Positions 29,931-39,688 of a DNA stretch of 64,000 nucleotides are shown piece by piece. Origin of the DNA: Comamonas sp. lk (lineage in GTDB: Bacteria > Pseudomonadota > Gammaproteobacteria > Burkholderiales > Burkholderiaceae_C); contig CAMELV010000005.1 in assembly GCA_945925985.1 (NCBI GenBank), forward strand, positions 1 to 64,000, read 5' to 3'. Below the pieces are notes generated by a model. It worked only from the letters and a program-made list of their open reading frames with translations, ran no database searches and was not told the origin of the DNA. How positions within the stretch are numbered: the stretch's first letter is position 1; the number at the start of each line of letters is the position of its first letter. The position numbers and the translations under genes are program-made.

Positions 29931-31721
29931 TCAGAATGTACGGACCTTCAGTTCAACTGAATCGACCGTCAGGGGTTTCATCTGGACTGGCTTGTAGCTC
30001 AGCCGATTGCCCTCGCGGTACCACAGGCTGTGCTTGTGCCACTCGACATCGTTGCGGCCATTTGGATGCTCCGGGCTGTCGCTGTAATCGTCTACCGTGT
30101 GTGCGCCGCGACTTTCGTGGCGGGCTGCGGCCGACACGATGGTCGCCTGGGCGGCTTCAATCAGGTTTTCGACTTCAAGCGCCTCAATCCGCGCGGTATT
30201 GAACACTTTGGACTTGTCTTTCAGGTCGATGGCATTGACGCGTTCGCGCAGGTCGGCGATCTTGGTCACGCCTTGGTCCATGCTGGCCTGGGTACGGAAG
30301 ACGCCCGCATGAAGTTGCATGCAGGCCCGCAGGTCATTGGCCACATCTTGGGCGTATTCGCCCTGTGTCGCATTGTCCAGACGGGACAGCCTTGACAGAG
30401 TGCGGTCAGCGGCGTCTGATGGCAAGGGTTTGTGCGCCTTGCTCTTGTTGTTGAACTCAACGATGTGGTTGCCGGCCGCGCGGCCGAATACCAGCAGGTC
30501 CAGCAGTGAGTTGGTTCCCAGTCGGTTGGCGCCGTGGACGCTGACACACGAGCATTCACCAACGGCGTACAGGCCATTGACCACTTGGTTGTGCACCCCA
30601 TTGGCCTGGACCACCACCTGTCCGTTAATGTTGGTTGGGATCCCGCCCATTTGGTAATGGATGGTTGGCACTACCGGAATCGGCTCCTTGGTGATGTCGA
30701 CATTGGCAAAGTTGTGCCCGATTTCAAACACCGAAGGTAGCCGCTTCATAATGGTGTCGGCGCCCAAGTGGTCGAGCTTGAGCAGCACATAGTCCTTATT
30801 AGGACCACAGCCCCGGCCCTCTTTGATTTCCTGGTCCATCGAGCGTGAGACAAAGTCGCGCGGGGCCAGGTCTTTCAGGGTCGGCGCATACCGCTCCATG
30901 AACCGCTCACCATTGCTGTTGAGCAGAATCGCCCCCTCACCGCGGCAACCTTCGGTCAACAAGACGCCGGCGCCGGCCACGCCGGTAGGGTGAAATTGCC
31001 AGAATTCCATGTCTTCCAACGGTATGCCGGCCCGGGCCGCCAAACCCAAGCCGTCGCCAGTGTTAATGAAGGCATTGGTCGATGCCGCAAAGATGCGACC
31101 CGCTCCACCCGTCGCTAACAGCGTGGTTTTAGCTTCCAGAATATGGATGTCTCCGGTTTCCATTTCTAGCGCGGTCACGCCGACCACGTCGCCTTCGGCA
31201 TCCCGGATCAGGTCCAGCGCCATCCACTCAACGAAAAAACTGGTCCTAGCTTTGACGTTTTGCTGGTACAGGGTGTGCAGCATGGCGTGGCCCGTGCGGT
31301 CGGCTGCAGCGCATGCGCGCTCCACCGCTTTCTCGCCATAGTTGGCTGTATGGCCGCCAAAGGGCCGCTGGTAAATTGTGCCATCTGGGTTACGGTCGAA
31401 CGGCATGCCCATGTGCTCCAGGTCATAGACCACCTTGGGAGCTTCACGACACATGAACTCAATCGCGTCCTGATCGCCCAGCCAGTCTGAACCCTTGACC
31501 GTGTCATAGAAGTGGTAGTGCCAGTTGTCGTCATTCATGTTCCCAAGCGAGGCCCCGATGCCACCCTGGGCGGCCACAGTGTGTGACCGTGTGGGAAATA
31601 CCTTGCTCAACACCGCCACATTCAGGCCGGCGCGGGCCAATTGCAGGGAGGCGCGCATGCCGGAGCCGCCAGCGCCTATGATGACAACGTCAAATTTTCT
31701 TTTGGTCACGGAATAAGTCAT
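29931..31721 (-). CDS. sdhA: Succinate dehydrogenase flavoprotein subunit
   Basis: A 596-aa catalytic subunit that oxidises succinate to fumarate. FAD binds through VIIGAGGSGMRASLQLA, and the covalent His is in RSHTVAAQGGIGASLGN. MGGIPTNINGQV and GECSCVSVHGANRLGTNSLL are diagnostic. Probably a peripheral membrane complex with SdhB on SdhCD. Confidence 0.97.
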   Translation of the reverse strand: MTYSVTKRKFDVVIIGAGGSGMRASLQLARAGLNVAVLSKVFPTRSHTVAAQGGIGASLGNMNDDNWHYHFYDTVKGSDWLGDQDAIEFMCREAPKVVYDLEHMGMPFDRNPDGTIYQRPFGGHTANYGEKAVERACAAADRTGHAMLHTLYQQNVKARTSFFVEWMALDLIRDAEGDVVGVTALEMETGDIHILEAKTTLLATGGAGRIFAASTNAFINTGDGLGLAARAGIPLEDMEFWQFHPTGVAGAGVLLTEGCRGEGAILLNSNGERFMERYAPTLKDLAPRDFVSRSMDQEIKEGRGCGPNKDYVLLKLDHLGADTIMKRLPSVFEIGHNFANVDITKEPIPVVPTIHYQMGGIPTNINGQVVVQANGVHNQVVNGLYAVGECSCVSVHGANRLGTNSLLDLLVFGRAAGNHIVEFNNKSKAHKPLPSDAADRTLSRLSRLDNATQGEYAQDVANDLRACMQLHAGVFRTQASMDQGVTKIADLRERVNAIDLKDKSKVFNTARIEALEVENLIEAAQATIVSAAARHESRGAHTVDDYSDSPEHPNGRNDVEWHKHSLWYREGNRLSYKPVQMKPLTVDSVELKVRTF

Positions 31722-31771
31722 GGATTTTCAGCCTGTAAGGGGAGGGCAGTGACGCCAGGGTCGCCGCCGCG

Positions 31772-32143
31772 TCAAAGACGCCAAAGTACTTGGATGGCCC
31801 AGCCGGCGCAGCCGACCAACCAGACGATGGAGAAGACCTGCAGCGACAGCCGCACAGCTAGCGGCTTGATGTAGTCCATCCAGATGTCGCGCATGCCGAC
31901 CCAGACGTGGTACAGCAGGGCCATAATCACCGTGAAGGTCAATACCTTCATCCATTGGGCTGAAAAAATCCCAGACCAGGTGTAGTAGCCAATGGGGCCT
32001 TTCGAGGCAAGCAACTGCCCCAGGACCAAGAGGGTGAACAGGGCCATCAGGACCGCCGTGACGCGTTGCGCCAACCAGTCTCGCAAGCCGTAATGAGCAC
32101 CGACAACGATGCGTTTGGAGCCGTAGTTAACTGCCATGGTCAT
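31772..32143 (-). CDS. sdhD: Succinate dehydrogenase hydrophobic membrane anchor subunit
   Basis: A 123-aa membrane anchor with three hydrophobic segments. It carries RIVVGAHYGLRDWLAQRVTAV near the N-terminus (quoted in part as GLRDWLAQRVTA) and the heme-ligand-type His in MALLYHVWVGMRDIWMDYIK. It lies between sdhC and sdhA, 5 bases after sdhC. Confidence 0.93.
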   Translation of the reverse strand: MTMAVNYGSKRIVVGAHYGLRDWLAQRVTAVLMALFTLLVLGQLLASKGPIGYYTWSGIFSAQWMKVLTFTVIMALLYHVWVGMRDIWMDYIKPLAVRLSLQVFSIVWLVGCAGWAIQVLWRL

Positions 32144-32148
32144 GAGCC

Positions 32149-32592
32149 TTAATAGAGACCGAACAATTTAAGTGCCAACACCAGCGTGAGGCCGGAGCCC
32201 AAAGCTAGGGTCAGCAGTGCCGATGACTTGCCGAATTCCTTGCTGACCGCGTGCCGAGCATCCATCCATAGGTGACGCAAGCCGGCAATCAGGTGGTGAA
32301 GGTAGGCCCAGATCAGGGCAAGCGCTAGCAATTTCCAAACAACACCCGGCAGGCCCAGCAGGCCCACATTGAACGCGGACTTGAATTTCAGAAAGGAAAT
32401 TTCCGACGATAAAGACGTATCGAACATCCAAATCACGAACGGCAAAAGCATGAACATGATTGCGCCACTAATGCGATGCAAGATTGACACCCAGCCTGCA
32501 GGCGGCAGTCGGTAGCTGGGAAGGTCCTTAAAAGCATTGATGTTGCGGAATTCGGGCCGCTTTTTTGGCACCTGCTTGTCAATCTCGGTCAT
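32149..32592 (-). CDS. sdhC: Succinate dehydrogenase cytochrome b556 subunit
   Basis: A 147-aa heme b subunit with three membrane segments. The motifs RPEFRNINAFKDLPSYRLP, SILHRISGAIMF and the His-rich AYLHHLIAGLRHLWMD are typical. I chose ATG 32592 (MTEIDKQ); an upstream in-frame ATG at 32646 gives residues unlike the family. It is the first gene of the operon; 32593-32718 must hold its promoter, but no clear -35/-10 pair is visible. Confidence 0.93.
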   Translation of the reverse strand: MTEIDKQVPKKRPEFRNINAFKDLPSYRLPPAGWVSILHRISGAIMFMLLPFVIWMFDTSLSSEISFLKFKSAFNVGLLGLPGVVWKLLALALIWAYLHHLIAGLRHLWMDARHAVSKEFGKSSALLTLALGSGLTLVLALKLFGLY

Positions 32593-32718
32593 GTCTGGAC
32601 TTTCCTGGGTAAAAACACGGTCAACGCGGTTTTCGCAACCGGTCAAATTCTATTGCACCGCAACAAACTGACGTCAAGGTTTCAATTTGGCCTTCAAGTG
32701 CGAAACCCTGGCATCAAT

Positions 32719-33519
32719 TCAGCTTAGCTCGTTCCTATAGTAATGGGTATTCGTTACGTAAAGGCCACGCCTTAGCTCCATGGGAAGGTCGTGGTACGTG
32801 AATGCGATGCGTTCGACACTTAGCAAAGGTGTCACCGGTTCGACCCTCAAGAGTTGGCAGTGCAGATGATCCGCGCTGATGGCGCGGATTTTTTCTTCGG
32901 CGCGCACCATCCGGACCCCGAATTCTGTCTCAAACAAGGCGTACATCGGTCCCTCATAGCCCCGTAGACGGTCAGCAGTCAGCCCTTTAAATGGTGCCCC
33001 GGGGAGCCAGATGTCCTCAAGAATTGTCGGTTTGTCGGCAAAAGATAGGACGCGCTTCACTTGGAGTACGGCGTCACCGGGACGCAAGGCCAGCGCGCGC
33101 GCTACATCCGATGGCGCGCGTAGGCGCCTGCAATCAACTATTTGGCGTTGAGCCGGGCCTTCTTGGCTGAGGTCGCCACTGTCGGGCATTAATTTGAGGA
33201 ATCGGTATTGGACTTGGCGCTCCGCATGAGTGGATACAAAGGTTCCTTTGCCCTGCCGTCGGACCACCAAGTTGTCAGCGGCAAGCTCGTCGATGGCTTT
33301 GCGAACCGTTCCTTGGCTAACTTTAAAGTGCGCGGCTAAATCAATTTCACTCGGTATAGTCTCTCCGGGTTTCCATTCGCCAACACGTAGGCTGTTTAGG
33401 ATCAGGCCTTTGATTTGCTGGTACAGAGGGCTGAATGCAGGCGTTACTGAAGGTGCCGAGATGTTGGCGTTGCCTTCAGTGACGAGACTTTCGGTGGAAG
33501 GAAAAGCGGTTGAGGCCAT
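32719..33519 (-). CDS. GntR-family transcriptional regulator with UTRA domain
   Basis: A 266-aa HutC-subfamily regulator. The winged helix (about 28-95) shows GETIPSEIDLAAHFKVSQGTV and VRRQGKGTFV. The UTRA effector domain (about 110-255) shows VLQVKRVLSFADKPTILEDIW. Its position between sdhC and the divergent mdh, with the palindrome TCTTATATAAGA in the shared region, suggests it controls the TCA genes. I chose ATG 33519; the frame upstream runs through that operator. The effector is unknown and cannot be read from sequence. Confidence 0.88.
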   Translation of the reverse strand: MASTAFPSTESLVTEGNANISAPSVTPAFSPLYQQIKGLILNSLRVGEWKPGETIPSEIDLAAHFKVSQGTVRKAIDELAADNLVVRRQGKGTFVSTHAERQVQYRFLKLMPDSGDLSQEGPAQRQIVDCRRLRAPSDVARALALRPGDAVLQVKRVLSFADKPTILEDIWLPGAPFKGLTADRLRGYEGPMYALFETEFGVRMVRAEEKIRAISADHLHCQLLRVEPVTPLLSVERIAFTYHDLPMELRRGLYVTNTHYYRNELS

Positions 33520-33564
33520 AACAATCAAGGGGCGGCTCGCTTGAGCCAGCGACGTTGAATGATA

Positions 33565-33576
33565 TCTTATATAAGA
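33565..33576. promoter_or_regulatory. Palindromic operator TCTTATATAAGA in the gntR-mdh gap
   Basis: A perfect 12-bp palindrome lies 46 bases before the gntR start and 11 bases upstream of the mdh -35 box. A 7-bp direct repeat of ATAAGAC overlaps its right half. Position and symmetry fit a GntR-dimer site that could control both directions. Confidence 0.55.
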
Positions 33577-33587
33577 CATAAGACAAG

Positions 33588-33617
33588 TTGACGGCCAAGG
33601 GTTTTCCAGCGTACACT
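33588..33617 (+). promoter_or_regulatory. Probable mdh promoter
   Basis: TTGACG (33588-33593) and TACACT (33612-33617) are 18 bp apart, close to the sigma-70 consensus. The mdh start is 80 bases downstream. Confidence 0.5.
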
Positions 33618-33697
33618 GCCCGCCGAATCTGCGGAGCTCGGCATGATCAATCGAGCGTCGCCTGCCCTGTTTTTCTACATTTCTGGAGTTTTTTACT

Positions 33698-34684
33698 ATG
33701 AGCAAAAAGCCCGTTCGCGTCGCAGTAACCGGTGCCGCAGGTCAAATTGGCTATGCTGTTCTTTTCCGTATAGCCTCTGGCGAAATGCTGGGCAAGGACC
33801 AGCCAGTCATTCTGATGTTGCTGGAAGTACCCATGGAAAAGCCGCAACAGGCGTTGCAGGGTGTGATGATGGAGTTGCAGGATTGCGCGTTCCCGCTGCT
33901 TGCGGGAATGGAAGCCCATGGTGACCCGATGACCGCTTTCAAAGACGTCGATTACGCCCTTCTGATCGGCTCGCGCCCGCGTGGCCCAGGCATGGAGCGC
34001 GCTGAGCTGTTGGCTGTAAATGCCGAGATTTTCACTGCGCAGGGCAAGGCGTTGAACGCAGTCGCGAGCCGTCATGTCAAGGTGCTGGTGGTTGGTAATC
34101 CGGCCAACACCAATGCCTATATCGCTATGAAAAGCGCCCCAGACCTGCCGCGCAAGAACTTCACCGCTATGCTGCGGCTGGATCACAACCGTGCGCTAAG
34201 CCAGTTGGCTGCCAAAACAGGCAAACCAGTGGCAGCAATCGAAAAATTAGCCGTCTGGGGCAACCATTCTCCAACCATGTACGCTGATTACCGCTTTGCC
34301 ACCATTGACGGCGTCAGCGTCAAGGAAAGCATCAATGACCATGACTGGAACGTCAACACTTTCTTGCCTACAGTGGGCAAGCGCGGCGCTGCCATCATTG
34401 CCGCGCGCGGTGTGTCTTCTGCTGCGTCAGCCGCGAATGCTGCCATTGATCATATGCGTGACTGGGCCCTTGGAACCAATGGAAAATGGGTCACGATGGG
34501 TATCGCGTCGGATGGACAGTATGGCATCCCAAAAGACACCATGTTTGGTTTTGCAGTCACCTGTGAGGGTGGCGAATACCAGCCCGTTGAGGGTCTACCG
34601 GTTGATGCGTTCAGTCAGGAATGTATCAACAAGACTCTGAAGGAACTGCAGGACGAGCAGGCTGGCGTGGCACATCTGCTCTAG
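33698..34684 (+). CDS. mdh: Malate dehydrogenase (NAD)
   Basis: A 328-aa enzyme that interconverts malate and oxaloacetate. Motifs: [21 protein letters not shown] at the N-terminus (quoted in part as TGAAGQIGY), [20 protein letters not shown], and [11 protein letters not shown] with the active-site His. Divergent from the gntR regulator, with a promoter and operator in the gap. It is followed by the CitE-like gene after 49 bases. Confidence 0.96.
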   Translation: MSKKPVRVAVTGAAGQIGYAVLFRIASGEMLGKDQPVILMLLEVPMEKPQQALQGVMMELQDCAFPLLAGMEAHGDPMTAFKDVDYALLIGSRPRGPGMERAELLAVNAEIFTAQGKALNAVASRHVKVLVVGNPANTNAYIAMKSAPDLPRKNFTAMLRLDHNRALSQLAAKTGKPVAAIEKLAVWGNHSPTMYADYRFATIDGVSVKESINDHDWNVNTFLPTVGKRGAAIIAARGVSSAASAANAAIDHMRDWALGTNGKWVTMGIASDGQYGIPKDTMFGFAVTCEGGEYQPVEGLPVDAFSQECINKTLKELQDEQAGVAHLL

Positions 34685-34733
34685 GCTTGCGTGACCCACG
34701 GCGTGGTAGCGGGCACGGGACGACCGATCAGCC

Positions 34734-35843
34734 ATGCAAATAGCCCGTGACGTGCTCCTGGGTGCACAAAGTGCAGCCAGTTCAATCCCGGTATGCGATC
34801 ACTACTGTGGTATCGAAAGCCGGATGCGGAAAAGTCTGGCTCTTCAGGCGGAGATGTCCGAAGAATTTGGCGTCTGTCCCTTTGATGTGACGCTTGACTG
34901 CGAGGATGGTGCGCCTATTGGTGGCGAAAATGACCACGCCCTGATGGTGGCCGATCTAGCTCGCGCTCACTTTTCACGGGCAGCAACTGTTCCCACGCAC
35001 TGCCGGCCCAGGGTCGCTGTACGTGTGCATCCCGTCGACCACCCGGCTTTCGAGCAGGACGTGGAGACGATTGTCGGTTCTGCCGCTGAGGTGCTCTGCC
35101 ACGTTATGATTCCGAAGGTGGATTCCCGAGCAGATCTTGATCGGGCGGTGCAGTGGATCGACCTCATGGCAGCCAAAACTGAACGACAGGCACTCTTGCC
35201 CTTGCACGTCTTGATCGAGTCACCTGCGGCGGTTCATCAGGTCTTTGAGATCGCCGCGCACGCTCGAGTTCAATCGCTGAGTTTCGGCCTGATGGACTTC
35301 GTGTCGGCCCATGGCGGTGCCATACCTGCTACCGCCATGGGATTAGATCACGGGCGGGGCGACGTTGAAATGGATCAATTTAGCCATCCTCTGGTGTTGC
35401 GAGCCAAGCTAGAAATTGCGTCCGCTTGCCATGCACATGGCAAAGTTCCCGCGCATTGCGTGGTTACCGAATTCACTGACGTGGCAAAGCTGCGCGCTGC
35501 GGCCAGGAAGGCCAGTCGCGCACTTGGATTTACCCGCATGTGGAGCATTCATCCGGCGCAGATCAGACCGATTCTTGAGGCATTTGCCCCAGACGCGAGT
35601 GAAATTGATCATGCGACGCGCATTTTGGTGGCTGCCCAGCGGGCGGACTGGGCGCCGATATCGGACCGCGGCGTGTTGCAGGATCGCGCCAGTTATCGTT
35701 ATTTCTGGCAGGTGTTGGAGCGTGCCCAACAAACGGGCACTGTACTGCCGGACGATGCTCGGGGTTTTTTGCTCCCCGCTGAGCAGGTGCAAAGGGTAAA
35801 ACACGGGTCATTGACGCGGCGAATTCTCGCAAGAGCCGCCTAA
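34734..35843 (+). CDS. HpcH/HpaI aldolase / citrate lyase beta-like (CitE-like) protein
   Basis: A 369-aa TIM-barrel lyase of the HpcH/CitE superfamily, which handles malyl-CoA, citramalyl-CoA or citryl-CoA-type substrates. The substrate Arg is in ESRMRKSLAL, the metal-binding acid in TLDCEDGAPIGGE, and the second in HVLIESPAAVHQVFEI, with SFGLMDFVSAHGG later. It is longer than CitE (about 290 aa). It sits between mdh and acnB; no citF or citD lies nearby, so it is not a classic citrate lyase. Its substrate cannot be named from sequence. Confidence 0.8.
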   Translation: MQIARDVLLGAQSAASSIPVCDHYCGIESRMRKSLALQAEMSEEFGVCPFDVTLDCEDGAPIGGENDHALMVADLARAHFSRAATVPTHCRPRVAVRVHPVDHPAFEQDVETIVGSAAEVLCHVMIPKVDSRADLDRAVQWIDLMAAKTERQALLPLHVLIESPAAVHQVFEIAAHARVQSLSFGLMDFVSAHGGAIPATAMGLDHGRGDVEMDQFSHPLVLRAKLEIASACHAHGKVPAHCVVTEFTDVAKLRAAARKASRALGFTRMWSIHPAQIRPILEAFAPDASEIDHATRILVAAQRADWAPISDRGVLQDRASYRYFWQVLERAQQTGTVLPDDARGFLLPAEQVQRVKHGSLTRRILARAA

Positions 35844-35870
35844 TTTTTGTTGAGTGAAAAGGAAAACATC

Positions 35871-38468
35871 ATGTTGCAGAATTATCGAATTCACGTGGCC
35901 GAGCGCGCCGCACTGGGCATTCCACCCCTCCCGCTGTCAGCCAAGCAGACCAGCGAACTAATTGATTTGCTCAAACAGCCGCCAGCCGGCGAAGAGGCAA
36001 CACTAGTCGAGTTGATCACCTACCGTGTTCCAGCTGGCGTCGACGATGCTGCCAAGGTCAAGGCCAGCTATTTGGCGGCGGTGGCGCATGGCACTGAGAA
36101 GTGTCCGCTGCTTTCGCGACACAAGGCCACCGAATTACTGGGCACGATGCTCGGCGGCTACAACATCACTCCACTGGTGGATCTTCTCGATGACGCGGTG
36201 GTGGCTGACATCGCTGCCAGTGGTCTCAAGAAAACGCTGCTGATGTTTGATCAGTTCCATGACGTTAAGGAAAAGGCCGATGCGGGCAACGCTTACGCCA
36301 AGGCTGTGCTTCAGAGTTGGGCGGATGCTGAGTGGTTCACTTCACGGCCGGAGGTGCCCCAGTCGATCATCCTAAGTGTGTTCAAGGTGGCTGGTGAGAT
36401 CAACACCGATGACCTGTCACCCGCACCTGACGCTTTTAGTCGCCCTGATATCCCTTTGCACGCTTTGGCCATGCACAAAAATGCACGGCCTGGCATCACG
36501 CCCGAAGAAGATGGCAAGCGCGGCCCGGTCGACTTCATTAACGAACTTAAGGGCCGCGGCCATTTGGTTGCCTACGTTGGCGACGTGGTCGGGACCGGCT
36601 CTTCGCGCAAGTCCGCTACCAATTCGGTACTTTGGTTCACTGGCGAGGATATTCCATTCGTTCCGAATAAGCGCTTTGGCGGCGTCTGCTTGGGAAGCAA
36701 GATTGCCCCAATTTTCTACAACACAATGGAAGATTCTGGTGCCCTGCCGATCGAACTCGATGTGAGCCAAATGGCTATGGGCGATGTGGTGGAGCTGCGA
36801 CCTTACGATGGCAAGGCATTCAAAGACGGCAAGGTGATCGCCGAGTTTCAGCTCAAAAGCGAGGTTCTGTTTGACGAGGTTCGAGCCGGTGGCCGTATAC
36901 CGCTCATCATTGGTCGGAGCCTTACAGCCAAGGCCCGTGAGGCACTGGGCTTGTCGGTCAGCACCTTGTTCCGTTTGCCAAGCAATCCGGTCGACTCAGG
37001 CAAGGGCTTCACACTGGCGCAGAAAATGGTGGGCCGCGCTTGCGGCTTGCCGCTGGTGAGTGGCCATCAGCAAGGTGTGCGCCCCGGCACCTATTGTGAG
37101 CCGCGCATGACCAGTGTCGGCTCGCAGGATACGACCGGTCCAATGACCCGCGACGAGCTAAAAGACCTGGCCTGCCTAGGCTTCAGTGCCGACCTTGTGA
37201 TGCAGTCTTTCTGCCACACCGCTGCTTACCCCAAGCCGGTTGATGTGAAGATGCACCATGAACTGCCCGAGTTCATCAACAACCGGGGAGGCATCAGCCT
37301 GCGCCCTGGCGACGGCATCATTCACAGCTGGCTCAATCGCATGCTGCTGCCCGATACCGTGGGCACGGGCGGCGACAGTCATACCCGCTTCCCGATTGGC
37401 ATCAGCTTTCCGGCAGGTTCGGGATTAGTGGCCTTTGGTGCTGCCACAGGCGTGATGCCGCTGGACATGCCCGAGAGCGTGCTGGTGCGCTTCAAGGGCA
37501 CGATGCAGCCCGGCGTGACCCTGCGTGACCTGGTCAATGCCATCCCACTGTATGCCATCAAAGCCGGTCTGCTGACCGTGGCCAAACAGGGCAAGAAGAA
37601 CATCTTCTCTGGCCGGATTCTGGAGATCGAAGGGCTGCCCGACCTAAAGGTGGAGCAGGCGTTCGAGCTGAGTGATGCCTCGGCCGAGCGCAGCGCTGGC
37701 GGCTGCACAGTGCACCTGAACAAGGAACCCATTATCGAATACATCACCAGCAACATCACCATGTTGAAGTGGATGATTGCCAGCGGCTATGCCGACGTGC
37801 GGACCATTAACCGCCGCATCAAGGCAATGGAATCCTGGCTGGCCGACCCACAGTTGCTAAAAGGTGACGCCGATGCCGAGTACGCTGCCGTCATCGACAT
37901 CGACCTGGCTGACATCCACGAGCCGATTCTGGCCTGCCCGAACGACCCGGACGACGTGAAGACTTTGTCAGAGGTTGCCGGCGCCAAGATTGATGAGGTA
38001 TTCATAGGCTCCTGCATGACCAACATCGGTCATTTCCGTGCGGCCAGTAAGTTGCTCGAGAACAAGCGTGACATTCCAGTGAAACTGTGGATGGCGCCAC
38101 CGACCAAGATGGACGCCAAGCAACTGAGCGATGAAGGGCACTACGGTGTGCTGGGTTCAGCTGGAGCGCGAATGGAAATGCCGGGCTGTAGCCTGTGTAT
38201 GGGAAACCAGGCGCAGGTGAAAGAGGGTGCGACGGTGTTTTCGACTTCTACCCGTAATTTCCCCAATCGGCTGGGGAGAAATAGCAATGTCTACCTGGGC
38301 AGCGCAGAATTAGCGGCGATCTGCTCCAAACTAGGACGTATTCCTACCAAAGCCGAGTACATGGCTGACATGGTCGTACTCACCGCAGCAAGCGATCAGG
38401 TCTACCAATATCTGAATTTCGACCGCGTGCCAGATTATGTAGAGGCCGCCTCGACATTTTCGGCTTGA
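35871..38468 (+). CDS. acnB: Aconitate hydratase B
   Basis: An 865-aa [4Fe-4S] enzyme interconverting citrate and isocitrate, identical in length to E. coli AcnB. Swivel and core domains are in the AcnB order. Motifs: [20 protein letters not shown] (20 residues), [16 protein letters not shown], and the cluster Cys pattern in [13 protein letters not shown] and [14 protein letters not shown] 35871 has AAAAGGAAAAC just upstream, which favours it over the longer frame from 35847. It follows the CitE-like gene closely. Confidence 0.96.
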   Translation: MLQNYRIHVAERAALGIPPLPLSAKQTSELIDLLKQPPAGEEATLVELITYRVPAGVDDAAKVKASYLAAVAHGTEKCPLLSRHKATELLGTMLGGYNITPLVDLLDDAVVADIAASGLKKTLLMFDQFHDVKEKADAGNAYAKAVLQSWADAEWFTSRPEVPQSIILSVFKVAGEINTDDLSPAPDAFSRPDIPLHALAMHKNARPGITPEEDGKRGPVDFINELKGRGHLVAYVGDVVGTGSSRKSATNSVLWFTGEDIPFVPNKRFGGVCLGSKIAPIFYNTMEDSGALPIELDVSQMAMGDVVELRPYDGKAFKDGKVIAEFQLKSEVLFDEVRAGGRIPLIIGRSLTAKAREALGLSVSTLFRLPSNPVDSGKGFTLAQKMVGRACGLPLVSGHQQGVRPGTYCEPRMTSVGSQDTTGPMTRDELKDLACLGFSADLVMQSFCHTAAYPKPVDVKMHHELPEFINNRGGISLRPGDGIIHSWLNRMLLPDTVGTGGDSHTRFPIGISFPAGSGLVAFGAATGVMPLDMPESVLVRFKGTMQPGVTLRDLVNAIPLYAIKAGLLTVAKQGKKNIFSGRILEIEGLPDLKVEQAFELSDASAERSAGGCTVHLNKEPIIEYITSNITMLKWMIASGYADVRTINRRIKAMESWLADPQLLKGDADAEYAAVIDIDLADIHEPILACPNDPDDVKTLSEVAGAKIDEVFIGSCMTNIGHFRAASKLLENKRDIPVKLWMAPPTKMDAKQLSDEGHYGVLGSAGARMEMPGCSLCMGNQAQVKEGATVFSTSTRNFPNRLGRNSNVYLGSAELAAICSKLGRIPTKAEYMADMVVLTAASDQVYQYLNFDRVPDYVEAASTFSA

Positions 38469-38506
38469 TCTCCCGACCTGGCCCACGTTAAGAATCAGCC
38501 TGTTCT

Positions 38507-38545
38507 TAAAGGCCTCCGGCGCTCGCTGAGGGGCCCTCTTTATGA
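38507..38545 (+). terminator. Weak terminator-like hairpin after acnB
   Basis: GGCCTC and GAGGGGCC form an imperfect stem followed by CTCTTTATG. A smaller AAGAA/TTCTT stem lies just upstream (38490-38507). Evidence is modest. Confidence 0.3.
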
Positions 38546-38571
38546 CCCTCGACCATTAGCATCTTGGCCAC

Positions 38572-39177
38572 TTGGAAGTTTCTTTTTTGCTTAACTGTTG
38601 CAGGTGCCGGCCATATGACTTGGCACTGTACTCAACAGGGCGGCTTGAGTCGCCTAAGCTTGACTACCCTTGGGCTGCTTTGTGTTTGGTTTGGTGGTCT
38701 GTTTCGGCTGGTGCCGACAGTCTCGCTCATCGTCGAAACAATGCGCAAAAAACTATCGGCATGATCTGGGGCTGGGTGTGGCTAACAGCCATGAAATTTG
38801 CAGCAGCTGTAGGCGACAAGTCGCTACACCTCAGGACGATCATCACCTATTACTTGGCAATTGGCGATGGCACCATGTTTGGAGTTTGGCGCATAGTTAA
38901 AACCGTGGGTCAAAGGATTACGAAGCACAAGCCAGTCGGCGGATTTTGTTCTGAGACCGGGGGCGCCATATCGCTTTTTCTTGCAACTGCGCTGGGCATT
39001 CCTGCGTCGAATACGAATACCATCATGGGAGCAATCGCCTGCGTGGGCTCAGTTCAGCGTGCCAGTGCCCTTCGGTGGGGGCTTGCTGGAAACATTGTGT
39101 CGGCACGGATTTTGATCACTACTGCCACTGGCTTGGGTGACACACTCGCCTACTGGCAGAGCAATCAAATTTTCTGA
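38572..39177 (+). pseudogene. Decayed C-terminal remnant of a PiT-family phosphate transporter
   Basis: From about 38698 the translation resembles the second half of PiT inorganic phosphate permeases. It reads SAGADSLAH, NNAQKTIGMIWG, FGVWRIVKTVGQRITK, KPVGGFCSETGGAISLF, LATALGIPASNTNTIMGA and SVQRASALRWGLAGNI. Functional PiT proteins usually have GGNDAQKTIG and STTHT at these places (from memory); here they are NNAQKTIG and SNTNT. The N-terminal half of about 170 residues with the first GxxDxxN motif is absent, and the first 40 residues of the frame match nothing I recognise. There is no start-associated ribosome site. I read it as a truncated, mutated pseudogene. Confidence 0.7.
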
Positions 39178-39179
39178 AT

Positions 39180-39196
39180 GCTATAAGAAATATAGC
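39180..39196. repeat. GCTATA-TATAGC hairpin after the PiT remnant
   Basis: Perfect 6-bp arms with a 5-nt loop lie 3 bases after the remnant's stop codon. Same family as the hairpin at 11165. Confidence 0.5.
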
Positions 39197-39232
39197 TGTG
39201 ACCTTAATGAATCGTTGGCTTGAACGCTGATT

Positions 39233-39679
39233 TCATTGTGAGATTTTATGGGCTTCCTCGATTTGAAATTCGAAGTAATGCTGGAAACTGAACACAATGC
39301 TGCTCATCAGGACGGTGGCGCCAACAAGTAAGGACAGCACGACAGCGCCGATTGTGACCCACTGGGTTTGACCGGCTGCTGCGTTTGGCAAGGCTGTCGG
39401 ATTGAATTGTGCATTCCATTTTTCCGTCGGAGTCAGGGCATACACAATGGCTGTTAGCGCGCAGCCCGAGATGGTGAACCCAAGCAAGGGAATTAGCACC
39501 CAACTATGAGGGTCGTCGAGGCCGTATTTCTGGGCTCGCTCCAAGCCATAGAGCCCCAGCGCCGTTGGAAGAGGCAGCAGCCAAGCCAGCATGTCGGTTG
39601 CGCCGTGCAAATAAAACCGGTGCAGGCCCAACGGGCCGCCCAGGAAGGCCAGCCATGCTGCGAGCGTTTTGTTCTTCAT
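39233..39679 (-). CDS. TM2-domain membrane protein
   Basis: A 148-aa membrane protein. The N-terminal TM2 domain (about 1-65) shows KNKTLAAWLAFLGGPLGLHRFYL, with the family GxxGxHxFYLG-like motif. A second hydrophobic pair and a C-terminal segment at about 108-132 follow. TM2 proteins are widespread and of unknown function. It is transcribed with the downstream-facing GNAT gene, whose stop lies 9 bases upstream. Confidence 0.8.
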   Translation of the reverse strand: MKNKTLAAWLAFLGGPLGLHRFYLHGATDMLAWLLPLPTALGLYGLERAQKYGLDDPHSWVLIPLLGFTISGCALTAIVYALTPTEKWNAQFNPTALPNAAAGQTQWVTIGAVVLSLLVGATVLMSSIVFSFQHYFEFQIEEAHKISQ

Positions 39680-39688
39680 CGTCGCTCA

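Noticed and set aside
38564..38764. Alternative 66-aa frame over the PiT remnant
   Set aside because: Out of frame with the PiT resemblance and without a recognisable motif or ribosome site.
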